Shown here in pieces: positions 35,349 through 45,155 of a DNA stretch of 64,000 nt; within the stretch, counting starts at the first letter, position 1; every line of letters begins with the position of its first letter. The DNA comes from Hippasteria phrygiana (lineage: Eukaryota; Echinodermata; Asteroidea; Valvatida; Goniasteridae): assembly GCA_037893225.1 (NCBI GenBank), contig JAZGUH010000155.1:124001-188000 (forward strand). The letters run 5' to 3'. A program made the translations under genes and the position numbers. The notes below the pieces were generated by a model. The model did not search any database. It saw only the letters and a program-made list of their open reading frames with translations, and was not told the origin of the DNA.

Positions 35349-35589
35349 CTATGTTGGCGGTCTCCCAAATTGTCAGTATCTTTGTTCGGGTGGGCGCTAG
35401 TCAGAAGTCATAAACCCAGAATGCCGTGTAGCCAGGGATCACACCCAATTTTACGATACAACCTGGGAAGCGACATTGTGGAGATCACTCAATGAGGATA
35501 CGACTTTTTAACTTATAATTCGTCACACAATCCACAAGGGAAACTGACTAGGTAAATTTGAATACTTTTTCAAAGTGAACAAAGAAACT

Positions 35590-35661
35590 GGCACGAGCGG
35601 GATTCGAACCTGCGACCTCCGGGTTACCGTACCGGCGCTCTACCAACTGAGCTATCTTGCC
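35590..35661 (-). tRNA. tRNA-derived sequence, copy 3
   Basis: Identical to copy 1 over the 72-base block. Confidence 0.6.
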
Positions 35662-35727
35662 CTATGTTGGCGGTCTCCCAAATTGTCAGTATCTTTGTTT
35701 GAGTGGGCGCTAGTCAGAAGTCATAAA

Positions 35728-36246
35728 ATTTAATTATGTTCGTGTTTATATATGTACATGTATATATCAGGGTCTACAACTTGTTTTTGTTTATTTTAGA
35801 CTGCATTCATGTTAATTGTACTTTTGCTATTTTAGACTTCGATGGAAAAGGAACGTAGAAATTAATTTGTTTACAGTCATGACAGTACTTTGTTAAGAAG
35901 TGAATTGGTGTTTTTTTTAAAGATGACCGTGCGCCACACTGTTGATGCTTTTCGTCTTAACTTTTCAGTTTAACTTGCAGTTCATAAATTAGCTGTTACT
36001 TTTGATAGGAAATTCATTCTGAATGTATTTAAGGTAAGTGGCTGGCACGTAGGCCTACTTGTTGTGGAATTAATTAATAAATCGTCTGAAGTTTGCCCAT
36101 TGTCATATTCTATAGTTCGGCCTACTTCTGACTTTCTGTGGTCTTTTGCGGTGCCGTAGCCAAACTCGGGCTCTAAGTCTATATAAGCATTGAGCACGCG
36201 TTTGCCGTTTGAACTTGATTCCTTGCTCTAGGGTCATGCTAATTCA
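35728..36246. other. Non-coding region
   Basis: No gene. TGTACATGTATATAT near 35754; several AGGCCTA words. Confidence 0.35.
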
Positions 36247-36341
36247 TCAACGGTGCTTTTTCCCGGCAGCCATCTTGTTTTTCTGGGACATGTTGACGCT
36301 TTGTTGACGCTGATCGGGTTTGTTGACGCTTGTTGACGCTA
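36247..36341. repeat. Truncated copy of the AGCGTCAACAA element
   Basis: 36247-36297 repeats 36556-36606 almost exactly (CGGTGCTTTTTCCCGGCAGC and following) and is then joined directly to a right-end TTGACGC array like that at 36800-36858. It reads as an internally deleted copy placed next to the complete one. Confidence 0.7.
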
Positions 36342-36360
36342 AATAGGGGTTCATGCTAAT

Positions 36361-36858
36361 TAGCGTCAACAAGCGTCAACAAAGCGTCAACAATTTATAA
36401 AAGCACTGTTAAGCTTAACCATGTTATTCACAATATTTAGTGGGCTCCTTTGAATTGATTATTTAAAACTAAAGTAGGCCTATCATTAGACATTAACGTT
36501 ACTCATTAGTATTTAAAAGTATCTCAAAATGTGTGATTTTTAAGCGAAAAAGTACGACATCAACGGTGCTTTTTCCCGGCAGCCATCTTGTTTTTCTGGG
36601 ACATGGTGCAATCGCGCATGCCAAAAGAGAAAACAAAGATGGCGGTGCCCATTCATCGTAATTTTGTCGTCATAAAATTTCGTTTTTATGTGGGATTGTG
36701 AACGGGAATTCGCCCAATTTCTTACATAATACGAGATGCGAGAGTTTGTTGAATACAAGTATAGCTTTTGTGAAGCTTAAATTTGCATTTTGAGCTTGTT
36801 GACGCTTTGTTGACGCTTTGTTGACGCTGATCGGGTTTGTTGACGCTTGTTGACGCTA
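36361..36858. mobile_element. Foldback element with AGCGTCAACAA ends (copy 2)
   Basis: The left end has AGCGTCAACAAGCGTCAAC and a third copy; the right end has six TTGTTGACGC copies with the spacer TGATCGGG. Same family as 31061-31547. No coding content. Confidence 0.75.
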
Positions 36859-37079
36859 AATAAGCATGACCGCTTGCTCTAACGTTATGGTTAAAATTTC
36901 TAACGTTAGAACGGCCCTAGTCAGTTGTGACTAACGTTAGACGGACATGCTAAAAAAAAGTCTGTTCTAAAGCTAACGATACGTTCATGACGTTAGACAT
37001 GCTAGAGTCATCATTTCCAACAAGCTGTCACTAGGGCAGGCCTACTTACGTTTCACGACCATTCTTCCATCGTAAGTTC
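36859..37079. other. Spacer with CTAACGTTAG words
   Basis: CTAACGTTAGA repeats occur three times around 36898-37000. No gene. Confidence 0.35.
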
Positions 37080-37800
37080 GGAGTAATTGCAGAATACATG
37101 AAAAGTGCCACCCGAAAATCTCCAAATAGGCACAATTGCAGAATACCCCGCCACGACGTACTCGTATCTCCACCTCTTATCCGGATACGCGGATACGGGG
37201 TCACTGTTCATTGCCGGCCGGCCTCAATAAACTATTCACAATTAGACTGGGTACCCCGTACACATGTATACACGCCCTCTATCGCCCCGCCACACTCTCT
37301 CCCACCCCGTATCCCCGTCCGCGTATCAACCTCCCGCTAGGTGGATTGGACTTAGACCTTTTGTTTTTGTCAGAGCTTCCATTTCAATTACGCACGCAAG
37401 TCAGATTCCAGCCCCCTCGGAGGATTTTTTTTTTAAAGGGAAAATGGCGCCCTCTATCGCCCCGCCACACTACATCCCACCCCGTATCACCGTATCCGCG
37501 TATCCACCTCCCGGTGGTAGCTGGATTGGACTTAGATATGGTGTTCCATATGTGCCATAGTCCAATCAATTGCGCAGAGGTTGTGGCGGGGTATTCTGCA
37601 ATTACTCCATTTGGTAAAAATCGTGGATACGGGGGGGGGCTGGGGGGGTATGGAGTCGGGCCGTGCGAGAGAGGGCGCCATTTTCCCTTTTTAAAAAAAT
37701 CCTCCGAGAGGGGGCGAGATCGGACTTTTGTGCACAATTCGAAGGGGAAGCTCGGAAAAAAGTCTAAGTCCAATCAAATTCAAATTTTGATTTATAAAAT
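37080..37800. repeat. Compound foldback element
   Basis: GGAGTAATTGCAGAATAC at 37080 is matched by GTATTCTGCAATTACTCC at 37591-37608. Inside, GCCCTCTATCGCCCCGCCAC occurs twice in direct orientation (37272 and 37450), each followed by a GATTGGACTTAGA word, and again inverted at 37640-37770. A long open frame across it (about 240 codons) is Pro/Arg-rich and reflects the repeats, not a gene. Confidence 0.65.
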
Positions 37801-37810
37801 TGGCAACATT

Positions 37811-38086
37811 GACCTGCAACTGAAAAACGTCCGGAATGAAAGGGTGCAGAAATAGTGTCAGCCTAATGAATTCAAAATAAACACGCGTTTCTTAACCAAA
37901 AATTTCATTAATACAAATTCGGCTGGCATTTAGAATGGAACAAAATTGTTGAAAAAATGGCATAGTCTGCCTCTTCATGGCTGATTTTCAGCTTTTTCAA
38001 CCGAAAATGCGTCTTTATTTTGAATTCATTAGGCTGACACTATTTCTGCACCCTTTCATTCGGGCGCTTTTCAGTTTCAGGTCAGG
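37811..38086. mobile_element. Short TIR element (276 bp)
   Basis: GACCTGCAACTGAAAAACG at 37811 pairs with the complement ending at 38086. AATGAAAGGGTGCAGAAATA and the next 30 bases pair almost perfectly, giving arms of about 80 bp. The loop has no coding content. Confidence 0.8.
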
Positions 38087-38235
38087 TGTTGTTCTTTCAA
38101 TTGTATTAACAAAAATTTGAAGGCCTCCCATTATGATTGGTACATGGATCGGATTTTAATCGTGGACGTTCAGTCAATCGTGGACCCTTTGTCTACGCCC
38201 TAACCCTTTTTTCCCTAGTCCACGATTGGCGGTAT
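38087..38235. repeat. Fragment similar to the Penelope-like leader
   Basis: It shares with 20540-20660 the ordered words AGGCCTCCCATT, GGAT.AATCGTGGACGTT, TTTGTCTACGCCC and GTCCACGATTG. No reverse transcriptase follows, so it is a fragment or solo terminal piece. Confidence 0.6.
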
Positions 38236-38326
38236 ACGTATTTACACACTCACAACCATCCCTTCCCTATGTGAAGCTACATAAAGGCTAGAAGAAAGTA
38301 ACATAAACTATGGGTCGGCGTATGTA

Positions 38327-39680
38327 GTCTTGGTTCAAGACGTTGTAACGTATTATACGCGATAACAGGCCGCCGCGAGAGGTCGTTATCACGACAAACT
38401 ATTAATAGCCGGCCACGAACCGCCAGTAACAACGTCTTGGGAATTTCGTAAAATCTCTCCCCCCCCCCCCCCCCCCCCCCCCGAAAAATGGGGGAAACTA
38501 GTGCGCATGCGTCAATTCTGTATGAAAATGAGGAACATTTTCTCTTCACGCACGCGCACGTACGAAAAAGAGCTGCCATGGAGTTGCGCAATAGTCTGGT
38601 AGCTATCTATACTTCTGGCCGAAGGGGCGCTGGTAAGTTCGCGATCGAAGCTGCTATGCTTTGCATGCAGGCGGCTGGCCGGCTTTGCGCTAGCGGCTGC
38701 AGTGTTCGACCGCTCGTGTTCGCAAGCGACGTCTTGCAACTGTAACGATCGACGCAAGGGAGATACGACGGGGAAGGTGCCGGGCGTGACCGGGCAGGCA
38801 ACCTGGGTGATGGTGTGTGATCTGCGGGAAATTACTTGTTACCTGCAAGAAATACCTCCCCATTATATTAAACCGTCGATCGGGGCTCGGACAACTCGAC
38901 CGTTGGCCGACTCGGCTCGAGACAACTCGACCGTCTTTGCGTCAAATGGGAAGACAAGTCGTCCGTGGAGACAAGTCTTCCGTTGAGACAAGTCGTCCGT
39001 TGAATTGAAGTCGACTCGGAGGTATAGGGAAATCGCTGGGGTTTCTCGGCGGGGATTCGCGTCTAGCCTCAAAGCAAACCGTGAGCCTGAATTTTTGTCG
39101 AGTTTCACCAGTGGAGAAAACCCGCAGGAGATCTAGAGTGCGTCTCAGTATCTTTGTGAACTGTGTGACAATCGAATCACCAGAGTGCGACAATCTCCAT
39201 TTCCCCGGCCGTAAAGACAAGGGCCTCGTGAGCTATTCATTTGTGTTATTATTATCATGGCCTTTTTAATTTTATATCTAAATCAACTCACCCAACAAGG
39301 TCTCCTCAGCTCCATTATAATATATATCATATTCAGCCCCGGTAAGATTTTCTGTTTATTATATGTCCATCATTCCGGAACTTTTTAGTTCTATCCCCTC
39401 GGCCCTACCAGAACCAAACAATCTAAATAGCACGGACCTGTATACCTTTATCTTCATACTAACACTCGGGCGGTAGTAGTCAGGGGGTTAGATCTATGCA
39501 TCAAACTACATAATGCGCGCTGCAATCATTGGGCTAAGCAGATGCGTGCGCACAATTAACTCGGCTTCCCAAGACGTTGTTACTGGCATGCAGTTCGTGG
39601 CTATTAATAGTTTGTCGTGATAACGCCCTCTCGCGGCTGCCGGTTATTGCGTATATACTAACAACGTCTTGAACCAAGAC
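38327..39680. mobile_element. 1.35-kb element with 115-bp inverted arms
   Basis: The left arm is 38327-38443 and the right arm 39566-39680. GTCTTGGTTCAAGACGTTGT at the outer left pairs with the outer right. Each arm is itself bounded by CAAGACGTTGT and ACAACGTCTTG, so an arm can also fold alone. The interior contains a C run (38459-38481), a CpG-rich patch with ATG frames (38489-38760) and a GACAA.TCG.CCGTTG minisatellite at 38890-39005. No confident gene. Confidence 0.7.
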
Positions 39681-41251
39681 TATAGCGTATGCAGCTTTTT
39701 GTGCCAGGGAGGGCAAACAACGTCTGAAACCGTCTTAAAAACACGATTTCCTTTTGTTTTTTATGACGCCTCAAATGCCGCCAGGGGGAGGGGAACAATA
39801 CTCCCCCCCCCCACCCCCAAGTTGTTGTATATTTGATATAATTCGTTAACACCTTTGGGCCAATACCGCTCAAATGATGTAATCCTCAATCGAACCCCCT
39901 AGTCTGAGGGCCTCTCGTCACCTTTAATGTGCAAATTACTAACGAGCCAAACCGACCAGAATAAAAAAGGGCCAATAGCAAAGCCGCATTGGTTTGTGTA
40001 CAAATCCCATTCATTGTAAACAAACCACGTCATTTGAGCTGGCGGCGTAGTCGGCTATCATGAAGTAAACTATCAATCGTTCTATTGCTAGCCCATTGAC
40101 AGACGGTCAACAACAGAGGCTTTCACCCACAAAAAGCCTATGTCTGTGACTGTTTCTTGTCCATGCTTTAAAAAGTGCCTTCCGGAGCAGCACCTTGGTG
40201 CATCCATGGAGGCATCCGAGTCATTAATGGCTATTGGCCATCCCCGAGTCAAAAAATGAGAGGATATATATACCCCATCCCCTGGGGATCTACGCCCGTG
40301 ATGAATACAGGCCCCTACAAACTTTCATAATTTTTTCCTCAAAAATGTTGCTCCCTAAATTAGATTTGGGCCCACACAGTGCAAACACCAATCACTCAAA
40401 TACATTGTCCACAAAAGAATTTGAAATATTGAATACAAACAATTGCTAATTCAATATCAGCACTAGCAAACTTAATATGGATTTTTGACAAAAGTTGGGT
40501 CATTAAAATAAAATCATACTAAAATTGAAAAAAATTCAGTTCAGTTCAGTAGATTTCGTTTTTAAAGTTAAGTGGGCTGGGTGTTTCTTGAGAGTTGATA
40601 GTTCCGTTCTCTGAAAGTAAATTTCAGTTTAACGAATTATGGAAGAAAGCTATGATTGAATGGAAAAAACACTACACAATGCACTCTATTGGACTTCCTG
40701 AAATGTACTGATGTGCTAAGCCCAAAGATTAGTAGACAATAATACTGTCATTAGGAGCATCTTAGTTAAATTCCAAATTTGAAACTTATCCAATCTGTAA
40801 CTTAGTCATCAATGTTTTTGTGAAATGTCTCATTGGAAAGCTCTTAACTTACCTAATACTAACAAATTAGCAGTTCAATTCGAAAAATGGAGATCAATGA
40901 GATCAATGGAGCCACTCAGGTGATTTTGCTGGACTGATTTACAGACCGATTTATCATGTTTATGCACATCATGTTTTAATATGTAATGGCAAAGTGCGAC
41001 TGCGGAGCCGAGGTATTTTTCAGGTCATTTTCCCAGTAGCGGGGTATTCTGCAATTGCTCCACATTATTAGTAATGTGATCTTGAAAAATCTACGGTGTA
41101 CATGTAATGCACGCAAAAGACACAGCTGATTAACGACAAACAACGCTGCCAGTCTCAAATTTAATTATCCTGATGTGTTGGCATTGTTCTTCGTTTTGAA
41201 GGCATCATCCTAATTCCTGGTGCTATTTTCACATGTTGTGTCTTGGTACTG
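39681..41251. other. Non-coding region 3' of mL64
   Basis: No gene seen. A C run lies at 39805-39823. GCGGGGTATTCTGCAATTGC near 41039 repeats the end of the 37080 foldback. Confidence 0.4.
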
Positions 41252-43235
41252 TTACACAACTATTCCTTTCTTTTTTAGTTCTTTCCTCTTCTTTCTCTCC
41301 TCTTTTTCTATTTCCTGCACCATCTTCTGGAAGCGGGTGCTGCGGGGGTCAATGGCGTAACCCAGCTTTTCCTTGGCTTCCTCCAGGAGGCGGTTCCGCT
41401 TGGCTCTCTGCTCCCGAAGCAGTGCCCGCTTCTCTGCCATCTTCATGCGGTACTCGGCAACCATCTGGGGCATCTTGGCCATGTTGACTGCAATCAGCTG
41501 TTCCCTGAACACACACAAACACAAGGTACAATATTGATGAGTCTGGTAACAGCTGGAGTAAAATATTGAGGGTCTTATAGCTTTCAGGAGGGATATGAGG
41601 GAGTGGATAATCCTTCAATTAGGAAACTGGATCATTTGCTCAAAGTACTTCCAGAACTGTAAGGTTTTCACAAACCTTACAGAGAGACACATTGAAACTG
41701 CTGTGGAAGATTTTTACCCATTTTTTTATGATCCGTAACTCTCTTGTCACGACATTTTCTGCCACAACATTTCATATGCCTTAACCCTAACCCTCCAAGA
41801 TATTTTGGCTAGAAACCCTGCCATATGCATCAGATTGCATACTTTGTCACATTGACTTGTGTGCAGAGTGAAGCAAAGTGAAGCTGCCACCACAGATGCA
41901 CTGTGCTGCGTCTGGCAGGGTTAGGGTTAATAGGTTAGGTTCAATTCCTTGAAATGTCACTGGAAAAGGTGAAATTTTACGAAAATTTCACTTACCAAGA
42001 CATAGCCATCGCCACTCGGGGGTTTCGCATCGTTTTTGTCGACTGAGGTCGCCGTAACGCTCTTGACCAACCACAGCGCGGCTTTAATATCAGTGCCTTA
42101 GGCCAAGAAAAAAAATCCTCTGATTGTTTTCGCAGGAAACAGTCGTATAAATATTTGTTTCATGCTAGAGTATGCCGTAGGAACCTGAAGCAACTATTTA
42201 TACGACTGTTTCCTGCAAAAACAATCCGAGGATTCTTTTTTGCCTCACGATTTATATGAAAGCCGTGCTGTGGTTGGTCAAGAGCGTTAAGGCACCCTCA
42301 GTCGACAAAAACGATGCGAAACCCCCGAGTGGCGATGGCTATGTCTTGGTAAGTGAAATTTTCGTAACATTTTTCCCCAGTGACATTTCAAGGAATTTAA
42401 CCTAACCTACATTGTACATAGCCATTATCAATATAAGGCATGAAATGTTGTGGCAGAAAATTTCGTGACAAGAGAGCTATGGATAATTTTGAAAATGGGT
42501 AAAAATCTTCCACAGCAGTTTCAATGTGTCTCTCTAAGGTTTGTGAAAACCTTACAGTTTTTGAAGTATGCTCAAAGGTGATGATTGAAAAACAACCACA
42601 ACATTAGTGAGAAATCTACAAAGGAATTACAGGGATGCATTCCCTATGCAACAAAATCATCAATATTTTGTTCATAGGGCCTACCATGCATACTCAACAA
42701 TAGAATTCCTACAAATTCTTTGACAAATATTATTTATTCTGTGATACTCTTGAGAAGTAAAGGGTTAATAAAATGCTTAACAAAAAGTAATGGATCTGAC
42801 AAGATCAGATGGAGGGTACCAAGGTTCAAATTTACCGTTTAATTCCCAGAGACACCTGCAGAACATGTGTTTTCGCTGTCTTGGAGTTCAAATCGTGACC
42901 CCTCGACCTTGCATGACGTCACCCTGATGCGCAGCGCACGCATGCACCGCGCGACAACCTGTTTATGCTGTCGACTGCGTCGTGAATGGTACAATGGACG
43001 TGTCGGTCCGATTGGAGGCTGCACGCACGTGGGACTCGTTCTGTTTTGTATTGTTCTGTTGCGTTTTATTATTGGGGGCAGGTGTAATTTTGTTAAGGAA
43101 GATCAAACTGCTTGATCTTAATTACAAGTATCTGGTGTATCTGCCCATCTGCGTGAGATTTAACATGAAATTAAAGCACATCTAATTTTCCTTTTTGGGG
43201 GCGGGGGGGGGGGGGGGGGGTGTTTACAATTTGTA

Positions 43236-43266
<31 letters not shown>

Positions 43267-44466
43267 TGGGGGTGGTGAAATACTGAAACCATGAAGGAAT
43301 TACAACCTGAGGGAGCGCAAATAAGTCAACGACCAAACAAAACAAAACACAAAACCGAGTTCATGGAAGAAAGTTCCCCCCCCCCCCCATGACGCGCGTG
43401 CAACCTCGAATCAATATATCTACACACGAACACGTACCGCGACCATTGTACCACTCACGAAACAGTCGCCGGCATAAACAGGTTGTCGCACGGTGCATGC
43501 GTGCGCTGCGCATCAGGGTGACATCATGCAAGGTTGAGGGGTCACGATTTGAACTCCAAGACAGCGAAAAGACATGTTCTGCGGGTGTCTCTGGGAATTA
43601 AACGGTAAATTTCATTTTTATTTGGATGGTAAGTGAATCTTGGTACCTCCATCTGATCATGGATCTCCATTTGTTCCTCAGGTGGCATATCTAGTATTTT
43701 GGTGGCCGTTGTAAGGTTGAATTCGGATGTTTTTGTTGGAACTTTAGACGTATTTAAATTTAATTAATGAATAGAAAATCGCCGTACAAGGCCTTGGACC
43801 CTACTATCGCCAGATCATGTCCAAATGTTCAAAAAGGCGATAAAAAGGGTCCAATTTATTCGGACTAATGCAGTACATGAATACACCGTTGAAGATGCAC
43901 ACCTTTCTTCATCTTTCAATTCCAACAAAAAATGAAATATAAGAATCAACTGCCACTACTCCTATAAATCGATAAACAATTCCATTTTTGTACCGACATG
44001 ATTGGAGGCCGGCCTACATGTACCTTTTTATTCTTTTCAGTTCTGCAACCCGATTTTCTTCTGCAATTTCAGTTTGCATCTGTTGCAAAGACGGGCACCA
44101 CTCCTCCTCATCCCTGATGATATCCTGAAGCTCGGACTGCGTGGGCCACATGATGCCAGGATCGACCCCTGAAGCCTTTCCCTGCCTGGCATACTGTTTG
44201 GCCAGTCTTTGCCGTGTCAATGTCAACAATTTCGGCGGGTTGGGCACCGGCATGTCACGTCTATTAATTTCGCCCACAAATTCAGTCTCTTTTTCTCCAT
44301 CGCGTACAGCCGATTTCGACTTGAAATTACTACACAACCTTACTCCACAAACTCTTGAAACGAAAGCATTACTTTCCGGGGAATTCAAGTAGCAACTATG
44401 AAGTAATTTGTCAGAAAGCCGGCAAGTGGATATGTATGTAATATTTCGGCAAATGGGGGCCGCCAT
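41252..44466 (-). CDS. GADD45GIP1: Mitochondrial ribosomal protein mL64 (GADD45GIP1/CRIF1), two exons
   Basis: Coding exon 1 is 44466-44024 and exon 2 is 41504-41252. The donor (AAAAG|GTACAT) and acceptor (TGTTCAG|GGAAC) share phase 2, giving 231 residues against 222 in human. The protein is a large-subunit mitoribosome component near the tunnel exit; in vertebrates it also interacts with GADD45 proteins. The start at 44466 lies in ATGGCGGCC and gives a basic, Ser-rich, likely mitochondrial presequence; an upstream in-frame ATG at 44556 is less typical. Diagnostic segments are [40 protein letters not shown], and [20 protein letters not shown] followed by a Lys-rich tail. The 2.5-kb intron is mostly foldback elements. 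It is intact, with no frameshift, so it is very likely functional. Confidence 0.95.
41640..42580. mobile_element. Foldback element in the mL64 intron, about 400-bp arms
   Basis: AACTGTAAGGTTTTCACAAA near 41655 pairs with its complement near 42538-42560. Pairing continues through GTGGAAGATTTTTACCCA, GCCACAACATTTCAT, GGTTAGGTT, AATTTCACTTACCAAGACAT and CGATTTTTGTCGACTGAGG-type blocks to a loop at about 42150-42185. The left arm carries a 142-bp TTAA MITE. Confidence 0.85.
41785..41926. mobile_element. TTAA-flanked MITE with CCCTAAC ends (copy 3, 142 bp)
   Basis: TTAA at 41781-41784 and 41927-41930 flank CCCTAACCCT...CAGGGTTAGGG. The partner arm of the surrounding foldback (about 42405-42445) lacks it, which supports insertion, although that arm also has unrelated sequence there. 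The interior lacks the ATCCTCAATCC repeats of copies 1 and 2. Confidence 0.75.
42795..43665. mobile_element. Second foldback element in the mL64 intron
   Basis: GATCAGATGGAGG near 42804 is matched by CCTCCATCTGATC near 43650, and the arms share TTTACCGTTTAATTCCCAGA, GACAGCGAAAA-type, TGATGCGCAGCGCACGCATG and CAACCTGTTTATGC blocks (about 220 bp). The loop contains a G run (43198-43220) and an ATTT repeat. No coding content. Confidence 0.85.
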
Positions 44467-45121
44467 CTTGTATAATAATTTAGAAGGATGAGGGCGCTGT
44501 GTGCAGAATACCGCGTTTTCATGACATGTCGTGGCTGCAACTCGGGTCCGGCACATTCGTAGTTGTTTCTGAGATGAATATTCAGGGTGGAATACTGAAA
44601 TATGTTAGACATCTTTAGAAATGTCTTGTACAGAAAGACGTCTTTCCAATTTATTGTATGTATCTTGTTTCCGAGATTAATCATGAATACGAAAGCTTAA
44701 CGGTCCCTGCCACGAAATATAAGCACGGAATTCACTGATCTCAGAAATATCTCAGTATTCCATCTTTCCACCAGCACGATCATTTATGTTGGAAACCATT
44801 TTTCAATTAATGGAAAAGACGTCCTTCTGCGTTATGTTGTGGAATACGGAAGCTTAAAGTGACCATCCGAGTTTCCGCGTTTCTCTGATCATCTCATCAG
44901 AAAGACGTCTTTGCAAGTCTTGGTTCCAAGACCTTCGTGTTTCTCAGTAAATCGACTCGACATGTATTCGATTCTAACATGTTTCATTTTACGCGCTCTG
45001 TTAGGAATCGATTCTGCCGTTCTTTCTCGGTTCTTTACTTCCACGATCCGAAGCCCTTACAGCTCCCATAGACATGTGCACAAGCCGCTGCAGTTTGTGG
45101 TTCAGCAATGTTGTCGGTGAA
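44467..45121. other. Upstream region of mL64
   Basis: Presumably holds the mL64 promoter; no TATA box or CpG island stands out. AGAAAGACGTCTTTCCAA-like words occur at 44631 and 44900, one of several loosely repeated pieces. No second gene is supported. Confidence 0.4.
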
Positions 45122-45155
45122 CCACAGAATAACCCAATTTTGGGTTATTCTGTGG
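45122..45155. repeat. 34-bp near-perfect palindrome
   Basis: CCACAGAATAACCCA and TGGGTTATTCTGTGG flank a four-base centre. GGGTTATTCTGTGG recurs in direct orientation at 45207-45220. Confidence 0.9.

Larger units (their letters stand above)
34937..35727. repeat. Tandem array of 2.5 units, 313-bp period, each with a tRNA-like block
   Basis: Units begin at equal spacing (tRNA-like blocks at 34964, 35277 and 35590) and are nearly identical. The third unit stops after GTCAGAAGTCATAAA. Outside the tRNA-like part each unit carries ATGTTGGCGGTCTCCC and CCAGGGATCACACCC. Confidence 0.9.

Noticed and set aside
34949..35495. Repeated 77-codon frame (MNKETG.SGI.TCDLRVTVPAL)
   Set aside because: This is the antisense reading of a tRNA-derived block, a well-known false protein; the three copies follow the 313-bp repeat.
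37136..37855. 239-codon forward frame
   Set aside because: It spans direct and inverted copies of GCCCTCTATCGCCCCGCC inside a foldback element; the peptide just reflects the repeats.
41781..41930. TTAACCCTAACCC and GGGTTAGGGTTAA read as interstitial telomere repeats
   Set aside because: Only about two units each, in inverted orientation, always joined to TTAA at MITE ends; they are transposon termini.
44911..45120. Forward frame upstream of mL64 as a divergent gene
   Set aside because: It is 69 codons, begins at a doubtful start, has no homology I recognise and no splice donor.
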